Below are positions 1 to 6,078 of a stretch of 7,756 nucleotides of DNA, in pieces. Under the pieces are notes generated by a model. That model ran no database searches. It saw only the letters and a list, made by a program, of their open reading frames with translations, and was not told where the DNA came from. The stretch spans positions 1 through 7,756 of the forward strand of contig CAMJXZ010000150.1 in assembly GCA_946409855.1 (NCBI GenBank), written 5' to 3'. The DNA is from an uncultured Clostridia bacterium (lineage in GTDB: Bacteria > Bacillota > Clostridia > Christensenellales > Aristaeellaceae). Position 1 is the first letter of the stretch; the number at the start of each line of letters is the position of its first letter. The translations under genes and the position numbers were made by a program.

Positions 1-93
1 CTTATTCTGCCCAAACAAAAGAAGCTAAGCCCATCATCTGCAAACACTCTAAACGCTGCCTTTTAAATCTATCTAACCCAACAGGAGGAAAAG

Positions 94-1206
94 ATGAAAC
101 GCGCTGTCTGTATGTTCCTGACCCTGGTTCTGATGCTGTCCGCCATTTCCTGCCCTGTCCGGGCGGCTACCATCAGCATTACCTGCAATCCGGGGGAAAC
201 GATCAATGTAAATTTTACATTATCGGAGGACGGCGAGCAGCCGGAAGGGGTGATGGGGCGGCTTGAATATGATACGGATGTTTTCACCGTCATTCCTTCC
301 CAGTACCTGATCGGGACAGACGGCATCAACATCCTGAACCGGGAGCCGGTCACGATCTCATTCCGGGTCAGCAAATACGCGCCGGTGGGGCAGTACAGCA
401 TAGAGGTGAAAGTGATCGAAGCCTATGACGCGGATGGGAAAGAATACAAGAATGTGCGAATCGATCCGGTACAGGTCACGGTGGAGAGTGCGGCGACGGC
501 CACGCCTGAGCGTCAGCCGGAACCGACGCCGACAGGCAAACCGCTGCCGCTGCCGTCGGCTGACAGTAAGGGGAAAAACCAAATCAAAGCGGGGGATTAC
601 GTGACCTTCGGTCGCTATCCGCAGACAGCAGAAGGAAACGACCAGACGCCGATTGAATGGCTGGTGCTGGATGTTCAGGGGAATAAAGCGCTGTTGCTGA
701 GCAGATATTGTTTGGATGCAAAACCGTACGATGCAGATCATTGGCTTTATTTTACTTGGGTAGTGGTTTCACTTCGCGCATGGCTGAACAATGAATTTCT
801 GAACGCAGCATTCATCGGAAAGGAGCAGCAGGCAATCCTGATGTCGAATGTGGATTGCAGTGCAGGTTGGGGAACCGATACACTCCATACACAAGACAAA
901 CTCTTTTTGCTGAGTTACTCGGAAGCGACTCGTTATCTTAGAGCCATATCGGAAGACACCACGAGCATGATATTACTAGCGGCACCAACCGCGTATGCAA
1001 TCGGTCAAGGAGCGCTCACAAACAGCAGAAATAAGACCGCTGAAGGAAGAGGTACGGGATCGTGGTGGCTTCGGTCAGTCGGCAGCCGTAGAGAAAGCGC
1101 CGCACTCGTGGATGCTGATGGATCTCTTAGCTACATCAATGCCCATGCTAGCACCGTTGCCGTTCGTCCCGCTTTATGGGTGAATCTGGACGCTGTCAGC
1201 TTCTGA
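94..1206 (+). CDS. Secreted protein with C-terminal DUF6273-like domain
   Basis: This 370-residue protein probably acts outside the cell, but its function is unknown. Residues 1-24 form a signal peptide: a Lys/Arg start, a hydrophobic core and a V-R-A cleavage site before Ala25. Cys20 lacks a proper lipobox, so a lipoprotein is less likely. Residues 25-133 alternate beta-strand-like segments and include an LEYD motif reminiscent of cohesin or other bacterial beta-sandwich domains; this is a guess from pattern. Residues 134-163 are a Pro/Thr-rich linker. Residues 165-370 match my memory of DUF6273: GDYVTFGRYPQT (167-178), an IEWLVLD strand, RAWLN, WWLRS (324-328) and a terminal VRPALW (357-362). 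The ATG has an AGGAGGA ribosome site five to six bases upstream. No clear promoter is visible in bases 1-93. Sampled lines from about base 700 on are roughly 43-53% GC, against about 68% in a sampled line of purB, so this may be accessory DNA. Confidence 0.85.
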   Translation: MKRAVCMFLTLVLMLSAISCPVRAATISITCNPGETINVNFTLSEDGEQPEGVMGRLEYDTDVFTVIPSQYLIGTDGINILNREPVTISFRVSKYAPVGQYSIEVKVIEAYDADGKEYKNVRIDPVQVTVESAATATPERQPEPTPTGKPLPLPSADSKGKNQIKAGDYVTFGRYPQTAEGNDQTPIEWLVLDVQGNKALLLSRYCLDAKPYDADHWLYFTWVVVSLRAWLNNEFLNAAFIGKEQQAILMSNVDCSAGWGTDTLHTQDKLFLLSYSEATRYLRAISEDTTSMILLAAPTAYAIGQGALTNSRNKTAEGRGTGSWWLRSVGSRRESAALVDADGSLSYINAHASTVAVRPALWVNLDAVSF

Positions 1207-1240
1207 TCCTGAAGCGGCATAATATGCGGCATCACAAGCA

Positions 1241-1276
1241 AACATCCGCCTGACCGAAATCAGACGGATGTTTTTC
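1241..1276. terminator. Intrinsic terminator shared by the convergent genes
   Basis: The arms AACATCCG and CGGATGTT pair, then CTGA pairs with TCAG after one C/A mismatch, around a loop of CCGAAA. On the plus strand the stem runs straight into TTTTT, which fits termination of the secreted-protein gene 35 bases upstream. On the minus strand the stem is followed by TTTGCTT, so it can also stop transcription coming out of murI. The site lies between two genes that point at each other. Confidence 0.8.
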
Positions 1277-1299
1277 TTGAATCGACCGTGATGATGATA

Positions 1300-2076
1300 T
1301 TATGCGTCCTGCTCCGGAAACGGCAGCTCATACAGCTGCCGCAGAACAGCCAGATGCTCTTCGGAGCCGCTGGACAGGATGCGCACGGTGCCGGACTGGG
1401 TTTCCGGGCAGAGGAGATTGCGGGCGGCCAGGACCCGCCGCAGCTGCAGGACGGTGCCCTCGTTCCCGTCCAGCACGGGGACGGCGGGGAAGAACCGCCG
1501 GACGGCTTCCTTCAGGAACACGTAATGGGTGCAGCCCAGGACGATGGCGTCCACCTGCCGGGCCTGCCAGGTGGAAAAGAGGGTTTGGAGATAATCATGC
1601 AGGGCAGGGGAAGAAAAATCCCCCCGTTCCACGAACTCCATGAGGCCCGGGCAGGGAACGGACACGGCGTGCTCCCCCCACTGGGAGGAAAGCAGGCTGT
1701 ACTTTTCGCTGGAAAGGGTGCCGGGGGTGGCCATGACGAGGATGGCGCCACCCCGGTACAGGGCGGAGGCGGGCTTCAGCGCGGGCTCCATGCCGATGAC
1801 CGGGATGGAAAGCTCCGCCCGCAGTTCCTTGGCGGCTTTCGCGGTGGCCGTGTTGCAGGCGAGGACCAGGGCCTTGATATCACTGGCCAGCAGCAGGCGG
1901 ACGGCGGAGCGGACCAGCGCCAGCACCTCTTCCTTGGATTTGGTGCCGTAGGGGGCGTTCAGCTGATCCCCGTAGAAAATATAGTGTTCCCGTGGCATGA
2001 GGGAAACGGCCTGCTTCAGCACGCTGATGCCGCCGGCTCCGCTGTCCAGCATGCCGATGGGAGAGCGCGCGTTCAA
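1300..2076 (-). CDS. murI: Glutamate racemase
   Basis: This cytoplasmic, cofactor-independent enzyme interconverts L- and D-glutamate and supplies D-Glu for peptidoglycan. With the TTG start the protein has 258 residues, normal for the family. Visible motifs are IGMLDSGAGG near the N-terminus (general acid/base Asp11 and Ser12), NAPYG (40-44), the first catalytic cysteine in ACNTAT (Cys74) and the second in GCTHY (Cys182). I chose the TTG at 2076 because it overlaps the stop of the upstream gene (TTGA), has a GGAAGGGG purine run seven bases upstream, and puts the GxxDSG motif at the usual distance from the N-terminus. An ATG at 2112 would add 12 residues, has only a weak ribosome site and would overlap the upstream gene by 40 bases. 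The gene is very probably co-transcribed and translationally coupled with that gene. It ends at the shared terminator at 1241-1276. Confidence 0.93.
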   Translation of the reverse strand: MNARSPIGMLDSGAGGISVLKQAVSLMPREHYIFYGDQLNAPYGTKSKEEVLALVRSAVRLLLASDIKALVLACNTATAKAAKELRAELSIPVIGMEPALKPASALYRGGAILVMATPGTLSSEKYSLLSSQWGEHAVSVPCPGLMEFVERGDFSSPALHDYLQTLFSTWQARQVDAIVLGCTHYVFLKEAVRRFFPAVPVLDGNEGTVLQLRRVLAARNLLCPETQSGTVRILSSGSEEHLAVLRQLYELPFPEQDA

Positions 2077-2774
2077 TTGCCTGCCCCTTCCTGTTCGATA
2101 TTCAGCAGCCATTCCGGCTTCGGCCCGCGCCCCGCCTGGAGCAGGGCGTCAAAGAAGCGGATGACCGGGCCGTCGTTGCCGTTGTTGACGGTGATGGCCA
2201 TGACGCAGCCGCGGTTATCGAACTGAAGGCCGTCCATAAAGCCGTACAGATCGTCCGTCGGGATCCCGTACAGGTGGGTTTCGGCCGTCCCGGTTTCTTC
2301 ATTCACGATCGTCAGCCTGCAGCTGTCCAGGGTGAGGCCGTCAGCGTTGATGGTGCCGTTTTCCACCAGTTCGTCCAGGGGCATGAACCAGCCCTGGGTG
2401 GCGATGGACTTGAAGGTCTTGGCGGGGAGGAGGTAAATGTCCCCGTCGGCGGCGGCCAGCCGGGTCATCAGCACCATGCCGGTATAAACGTCCTCATCGC
2501 TGGCGGGCAGCATGGTGACGCCCTCCACCAGCTCCATGTCCGGCACGGCCTGCTGCTTGAGGGGCTGGAAGAAGCTGTCCATCAGGTCGTCGGTCACGGT
2601 GGCGCTCATGACGTAGACGTCCACCCGCTTGTCCTGAGGGGAACGGTAGGCAGTCTGCGTGAACAGAAGATCGACCCCCACCCAGATGCCGACGGCCAGC
2701 AGCAGGTATTTCCAGAAATCATAGGTCAGATGATTCCGGATTTTATTCATGCTGAGTCTGTTTTTTACGGTCAT
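2073..2774 (-). CDS. Membrane-anchored protein resembling extracellular solute-binding proteins
   Basis: I do not recognise a named family member. The 233-residue product has a short basic N-terminus, one hydrophobic helix at about residues 22-38 with no signal-peptidase or lipobox motif, and then a soluble part that should lie outside the membrane. Stretches such as GDIYLLP followed by an FMPLDEL-like segment resemble the ligand-domain core of family 1 ABC solute-binding proteins, but at roughly 190 residues it is only about half their usual size. No permease or ATPase gene is beside it. The ATG at 2774 is favoured by a GAGG site seven bases upstream; a TTG at 2780 and an ATG at 2750 are alternatives with poorer sites. 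It is first in a unit with murI, and its stop overlaps the murI start. A near-consensus promoter lies about 70 bases upstream. A cell-envelope role is only inferred from the anchor and the murI link. Confidence 0.8.
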   Translation of the reverse strand: MTVKNRLSMNKIRNHLTYDFWKYLLLAVGIWVGVDLLFTQTAYRSPQDKRVDVYVMSATVTDDLMDSFFQPLKQQAVPDMELVEGVTMLPASDEDVYTGMVLMTRLAAADGDIYLLPAKTFKSIATQGWFMPLDELVENGTINADGLTLDSCRLTIVNEETGTAETHLYGIPTDDLYGFMDGLQFDNRGCVMAITVNNGNDGPVIRFFDALLQAGRGPKPEWLLNIEQEGAGN

Positions 2775-2791
2775 AAGCAAACCTCGTCATG

Positions 2792-2829
2792 AAAAACGGA
2801 GATACGCCCAAAGGGGAAACTCCGTATCT
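2792..2829 (-). promoter_or_regulatory. Leader with two competing hairpins, possible attenuator
   Basis: The leader of the solute-binding-like gene lies between the predicted transcription start near 2835 and the ATG at 2774. Read on the minus strand, ACGGAG (2825-2820) can pair with CTCCGT (2801-2796) and is followed by TTTTT, as in a small intrinsic terminator. Alternatively AGATACG (2829-2823) can pair with CGTATCT (2806-2800), with an inner CCC/GGG pairing. The two pairings share bases and exclude each other. The stems are short (6 and 7 pairs) and the loop is long, so chance is possible. I recognise no known riboswitch. Confidence 0.3.
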
Positions 2830-2841
2830 TATTTCATATGT

Positions 2842-2870
2842 ATTATAATTGTTTTTGGGCCGGATGACAA
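2842..2870 (-). promoter_or_regulatory. Sigma-A-type promoter for the solute-binding-like gene and murI
   Basis: On the minus strand a TTGTCA -35 box (2870-2865) and a perfect TATAAT -10 box (2847-2842) are separated by exactly 17 bases. The start of transcription would be near 2835, leaving a leader of about 60 bases. The -35 box is only a few bases downstream of the terminator of the purB-nadK unit, so the two minus-strand units are insulated from each other in a very compact arrangement. Confidence 0.8.
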
Positions 2871-2876
2871 GACAGG

Positions 2877-2899
2877 AAAAGCCGTGCGGGGCACGGCTT
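2877..2899 (-). terminator. Intrinsic terminator of the purB-nadK unit
   Basis: On the minus strand a perfect nine-base stem, AAGCCGTGC and GCACGGCTT, closes on a three-base loop CCC and ends in TTTT followed by CC. It lies 43 bases after the nadK stop. The stem is strong, although the T-run is short and partly used by the stem. It separates nadK from the promoter of the next minus-strand unit. Confidence 0.85.
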
Positions 2900-2942
2900 C
2901 ACATTTCTGCCACTTTCCGGCGGGGAAAAAGCGGGGGACGGG

Positions 2943-3737
2943 TCAGCTGTCCGCCGGGGCGGTGACCAGCAGCAGATCCTTCGGGTGCCGGTCCACCAGC
3001 AGGTGGCTGGTGATATCGCCCGCGTGGGTGCCGTCGCAGAAGATTTCCGCGGTGTTGGCGGGGGAACGGATCAGGTCGATGCGGATGATGTTCCGGTCGC
3101 TGACCACCATGGGCGAGGTGTCCCGGGAGTGGGGGCAGATGGGGGTGGCGCAGAAGGCGGGCACGTCCGGCGCGATCACCGGGCCGCCGGCGGAATGGTT
3201 GTAGGCGGTGGAGCCGGTGGGGGTGGACAGGATGATCCCGTCCCCGATCCAGTGGGCGTGGGTGGCACCGCTGTGAACGCTCAGCTCGATGGTCTCCCCG
3301 AAGCGGGATTTGACGACGGTGATGTCGTTGAGGGCGTAATGCTCCTGCCCGTTCAGCGAAAAGCGGAGCAGCGACCGGCGGGACAGGGTGAGGCCGTTCA
3401 GAAGGTCCGGCGTGCTGTCCGTCAGGGCGGACAGGGGCAGGGCGCACAGGTAGCCCAGCCGGCCGATGTTGATGCCCAGAAGGGGCTTCTGCACCCGGAC
3501 AGCCGTCTGCGCGGCCCGCAGGACGGAACCGTCCCCGCCGACGGCCACCAGGAGATCGGCCTCCTCCGGCCCAAAGGAAAGGTAATCCTTCCGGCCGGCC
3601 ACGCCGAAGAGCTGCTCGGCGTGTGCCGGGGACATGGCGCAGCCGGCCTGCCAGACGTCCCTGAACTGGCGCAGGCAGGTGAGCAGCGCTTTTTCCTGGG
3701 CGTTTGTAAAGAGGTTTGGACAGAGGTAAAGCTTCAT
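2943..3737 (-). CDS. nadK: NAD kinase
   Basis: This enzyme phosphorylates NAD+ to NADP+ in the cytoplasm using ATP or polyphosphate, and so sets the NADP pool for biosynthesis. At 264 residues it is normal to slightly short for bacterial NadK. Family motifs appear in order: VAVGGDGS (GGDG at 67-70), the ATP-binding hallmark; GINIGRLGYL (88-97), matching the NxGxLGFL block; ALND (125-128), matching the usual NE/ND substrate site; and STPTGSTAYNHSAGGP (161-176), the strongly conserved TPTGSTAY region. The ATG at 3737 is preceded by GGAGGTG at a spacing of about nine bases. The reading frame runs open further upstream, but that part lies inside purB and is not expected to be translated. The gene begins 22 bases after the purB stop, so the two are almost certainly one transcript, which ends at the hairpin at 2877-2899. 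Confidence 0.95.
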   Translation of the reverse strand: MKLYLCPNLFTNAQEKALLTCLRQFRDVWQAGCAMSPAHAEQLFGVAGRKDYLSFGPEEADLLVAVGGDGSVLRAAQTAVRVQKPLLGINIGRLGYLCALPLSALTDSTPDLLNGLTLSRRSLLRFSLNGQEHYALNDITVVKSRFGETIELSVHSGATHAHWIGDGIILSTPTGSTAYNHSAGGPVIAPDVPAFCATPICPHSRDTSPMVVSDRNIIRIDLIRSPANTAEIFCDGTHAGDITSHLLVDRHPKDLLLVTAPADS

Positions 3738-3759
3738 CGGGAGACACCTCCGGGCGGGA

Positions 3760-5196
3760 TCAAAGATCGATTTCACGGACAGGGGCGCTTTCGTTCCGGC
3801 AGCGGGCCAGCAGCGGGTCGACCGTATCCCGGAGGAACGCTTCCGTCTGCTGCGCGGCGCAGCCGGTGTAAAGCGCCGGATCCAGCCGTTCCTGCAGCTC
3901 GGAAAGGGTAAAGGGGAAGGCGTCGTCCTCCGCCAGGGCTTCCAGCAGCGCGGGGGGCGCTCCCTCGTCCTTGACGCGGCGGCCGGCCAGCATGGACTGC
4001 ACCCGGATCCTTTCATGGAGCTGCTGCCGGTCCCCGCCCTGCTGAACGGCTTCCATCAGCAGGTTTTCCGTGGCCATGAAGGGGAGCTCGTCCGTCAGAT
4101 GCCGCCGGATCACCTTTTCGTGGACCACCAGGCCGGAGGCGATGTTGAGGAACAGGGCCAGCACGGCGTCCGCGCAGAGGAACCCCTCCGACAGGGAGAC
4201 GCGGCGGTTGGCGCTGTCGTCCAGGGTGCGCTCCAGCCACTGCTCCGCCGCGGTCATCAGGCCGTTTTCGGCGTTCAGGATCAGGTGGCGGGACAGGCCG
4301 CTCATCCGTTCGCAGCGCATGGGATTGCGCTTGTACGGCATCGCGGAGGAACCGACCTGGCTGGCTTCAAAGGGTTCCTCCACCTCTTTTTCATGGGCGA
4401 GCAGGCGGATGTCCGCGGCAAACTTGTGGGCGGTCACGCCGATCTGCGCCAGGAAGGAAAGGACGCGCCCGTCCCACTTGCGGCTATAGGTCTGCCCGGT
4501 GACCGGCTGGGAGGCGGAAAAGCCCATCTTCCGGACGATCGTCTCGTCCAGCTTCCGGACGCTTTCATAGTTATCGTTGAACAGATGCAGGAAGCTGGCC
4601 TGTGTGCCGGTGGTGCCCTTGCAGCCCAGCGGGCGGTGGGCGGCCATCAGATGTTCGCACTCCTCCAGGTCGCTGATCAGGTCGTTCAGCCAAAGGCAGG
4701 CCCGCTTCCCCAGCGTGGTGGGCTGGGCGGGCTGGAAGTGGGTGTAGGCCAGCACCGGCAGGGACTGCCAGCGGGCGGCAAAGTCCCGCAGGGCGGCAAT
4801 GACGCCCACCAGCCTCGCGTGGATCAGCCGCAGGGCGTCCTGCGTGATCAGGCTGTCGGCGTTGTCCCCCACATAGCAGCTGGTGGCGCCCAGGTGGATG
4901 ATGGGCGCGGCCAGGGGACACTGGTCGGCATAGGCGTGGATGTGGGCCATGACATCGTGGCGGAGCGTTTTTTCATAGGCGGCCGCGGCGTCAAAGTCGA
5001 TATCGGTCAGGTGCGCCTTGAGCTCGTCCACCTGCTGCCGCGTGACCGGGAGCCCCAGCTCCATCTCGCTTTCCGCCAGGATGACCCATAGCTTCCGCCA
5101 CAGCTCCGCCCGGTGGCGGGCGGAAAAAAGGCGCTGCATTTCATCGCTGGCGTAGCGGGTGGAAAAGGGGGAAACATAACGATCCAGCTCCTGCAT
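3760..5196 (-). CDS. purB: Adenylosuccinate lyase, animal-like long type
   Basis: PurB catalyses two beta-eliminations in purine synthesis: SAICAR to AICAR plus fumarate, and adenylosuccinate to AMP plus fumarate. The 478-residue protein belongs to the fumarase/aspartase superfamily. It shows RHDVMAH (79-85), HLGATSCYVGDN (101-112), the THFQPAQ block with the likely catalytic His153, and the family signature SQVGSSAMPYKRNPM (279-293), whose flexible-loop serine (283 or 284) is the expected second catalytic residue. From memory, the sequence follows human ADSL closely block by block (for example SRYAS, FMATEN, TLDDSANRR) and is longer than the roughly 430-residue Bacillus enzyme. This long type is known in many Clostridia. 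The ATG at 5196 has GGAGG eight bases upstream. The gene leads nadK and is divergent from upp. Confidence 0.96.
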   Translation of the reverse strand: MQELDRYVSPFSTRYASDEMQRLFSARHRAELWRKLWVILAESEMELGLPVTRQQVDELKAHLTDIDFDAAAAYEKTLRHDVMAHIHAYADQCPLAAPIIHLGATSCYVGDNADSLITQDALRLIHARLVGVIAALRDFAARWQSLPVLAYTHFQPAQPTTLGKRACLWLNDLISDLEECEHLMAAHRPLGCKGTTGTQASFLHLFNDNYESVRKLDETIVRKMGFSASQPVTGQTYSRKWDGRVLSFLAQIGVTAHKFAADIRLLAHEKEVEEPFEASQVGSSAMPYKRNPMRCERMSGLSRHLILNAENGLMTAAEQWLERTLDDSANRRVSLSEGFLCADAVLALFLNIASGLVVHEKVIRRHLTDELPFMATENLLMEAVQQGGDRQQLHERIRVQSMLAGRRVKDEGAPPALLEALAEDDAFPFTLSELQERLDPALYTGCAAQQTEAFLRDTVDPLLARCRNESAPVREIDL

Positions 5197-5226
5197 ACGG
5201 ATAACCTCCAGAACGATTCTGAGAGC

Positions 5227-5255
5227 ATGTTATTACAAAGAAAGGAAAAAAGCAA
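5227..5255 (-). promoter_or_regulatory. Possible promoter for purB-nadK
   Basis: On the minus strand TTGCTT (5255-5250) and TAACAT (5232-5227) are spaced by 17 bases, with T-rich DNA between and upstream. The match is partial (three of six and four of six bases), so the exact boxes are uncertain, but the position is right for a leader of about 25 bases ending in the purB ribosome site. A different pair of boxes within the same T-rich stretch is possible. Confidence 0.4.
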
Positions 5256-5256
5256 G

Positions 5257-5268
5257 TTCGGTCCCGAA
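5257..5268. promoter_or_regulatory. Operator-like palindrome TTCGG-TC-CCGAA
   Basis: A perfect inverted repeat with five-base arms and a two-base centre abuts the -35 box proposed for purB, within the divergent purB-upp region. Read on the minus strand it includes CGAACTT, which matches the core of the Bacillus PurR box (CGAACWW), but the flanking bases fit poorly. It could be a repressor site or chance. Confidence 0.25.
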
Positions 5269-5326
5269 AAAGAACAAAAAAACGATGAATGACCGGTCTG
5301 TACGCAAAAGAAAACCGGAACCGGGC

Positions 5327-5355
5327 TTGCAATCCTGCAAAAAAACGGCTATAAT
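5327..5355 (+). promoter_or_regulatory. Sigma-A-type promoter for upp and probably the atp genes
   Basis: A TTGCAA -35 box (5327-5332) and a perfect TATAAT -10 box (5350-5355) are spaced by exactly 17 bases. Transcription should start near 5362, giving a leader of about 65 bases before the upp ATG. No other promoter of this quality is visible before atpI, so it may drive the whole upp-atp unit. Confidence 0.85.
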
Positions 5356-5367
5356 GAAAAAGGTATG

Positions 5368-5401
5368 TTTGCGCCTGTACTGGAGTGCAAATCTGTTTTT
5401 T
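5368..5401 (+). promoter_or_regulatory. Hairpin plus T-run in the upp leader, possible attenuator
   Basis: TTTGCGC (5368-5374) pairs with GTGCAAA (5385-5391) through one G-T wobble, and a further C-G pair can form past a bulged A. Four bases later comes TTTTTT (5396-5401). The arrangement is that of a weak intrinsic terminator between promoter and gene. The gap before the T-run and the modest stem make it doubtful. I do not see a PyrR-binding-loop consensus. Confidence 0.3.
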
Positions 5402-5427
5402 ATGTCCGTCAGACAAGGGAGGATATC

Positions 5428-6057
5428 ATGAGCAAGGTTGTCGTATTCGATCATCCGCTGATTCAGCACAAACTGAGCATCATGCGGGATAAAAACACCG
5501 GCTGCAAGGAATTCCGCGAACTGCTGGAAGAAATCTCCATGCTGATGGTTTACGAGGTGACCCGGGATCTGCCCGTCGAGAAGGTGGATGTGGAAACCCC
5601 GATCTGCAGGACCAAGACGAATATGCTGGCCGGAAAGCCCATCGGGATCATCCCGATCCTGCGCGCGGGCCTGGGCATGGTGGACGGCATCATGAACCTG
5701 ATCCCCAACGCGAAGGTGGGCCACATCGGCCTGTACCGCGACCCGGAAACGCTGAACCCGGTGGAGTATTACTGCAAGCTGCCGGAAGACGCCGAGCACC
5801 GGGAGCTGATCGTGCTGGACCCGATGCTGGCGACCGGCGGCAGCGCCAGCGCCGCCATCACCTTCATCAAGCAGCGCGGCTGCAGCAATATCCGCCTGGT
5901 CAACCTGATCGCCGCGCCGGAAGGCATCGAACGGGTGCGGGCCGAGCATCCGGATGTGGACATTTACGTGGCCGCGCTGGATGAAAAGCTGAACGAGCAC
6001 GGCTACATCGTACCGGGTCTGGGCGACGCGGGCGACCGGCTGTTCGGCACCAAATAA
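5428..6057 (+). CDS. upp: Uracil phosphoribosyltransferase
   Basis: This pyrimidine salvage enzyme makes UMP from uracil and PRPP in the cytoplasm. The product is 209 residues, exactly the usual bacterial size. The PRPP-binding loop VLDPMLATGGSA spans residues 129-140, the RAGLGM block (79-84) is intact, and the C-terminal uracil-binding segment YIVPGLGDAGDR (193-204) is present. The frame is open upstream to an ATG at 5365, but the start at 5428 is clear: it has an AAGGGAGG ribosome site five bases upstream and begins MSKVVVFDHPLI, as the family does. The gene has its own strong promoter at 5327-5355 and a leader hairpin. atpI follows after about 20 bases, so upp is the first gene of the atp transcript or is co-transcribed with it, as next to the Bacillus atp operon. 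Confidence 0.97.
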   Translation: MSKVVVFDHPLIQHKLSIMRDKNTGCKEFRELLEEISMLMVYEVTRDLPVEKVDVETPICRTKTNMLAGKPIGIIPILRAGLGMVDGIMNLIPNAKVGHIGLYRDPETLNPVEYYCKLPEDAEHRELIVLDPMLATGGSASAAITFIKQRGCSNIRLVNLIAAPEGIERVRAEHPDVDIYVAALDEKLNEHGYIVPGLGDAGDRLFGTK

Positions 6058-6078
6058 CCGCTGGAAGGGCAGAACGTG

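Noticed and set aside
1..93. Possible promoter or gene end in the AT-rich left edge
   Set aside because: TTTTAAAT near 61-68 resembles a -10 box, but no -35 box at a proper distance is visible, and no coding frame is recognisable.
94..160. Lipoprotein signal around Cys20
   Set aside because: The residues before the cysteine (A-I-S) do not make a good lipobox, while V-R-A before Ala25 is a good type I cleavage site.
1214..1232. Direct repeat GCGGCAT spaced by five bases after the first gene
   Set aside because: A seven-base repeat beside a terminator is easily chance, and there is no sign of an attachment site or insertion.
1288..2226. Plus-strand open frame of 312 codons opposite murI
   Set aside because: It is antisense to murI with all catalytic motifs on the other strand, and has a low-complexity G/Q/D-rich translation.
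3738..4016. 93-codon upstream extension of the nadK frame
   Set aside because: It lies inside purB in another frame; the NadK family start and a ribosome site are at 3737.
4015..5091. Long plus-strand open frame of 358 codons opposite purB
   Set aside because: It lies wholly antisense to a clear purB, is rich in G, Q, H and V without domain motifs, and is typical of mirror frames in GC-rich genes.
5233..6000. Minus-strand open frame of 255 codons opposite upp
   Set aside because: Upp on the plus strand is complete with all motifs; this frame is its shadow and also covers the divergent promoters.
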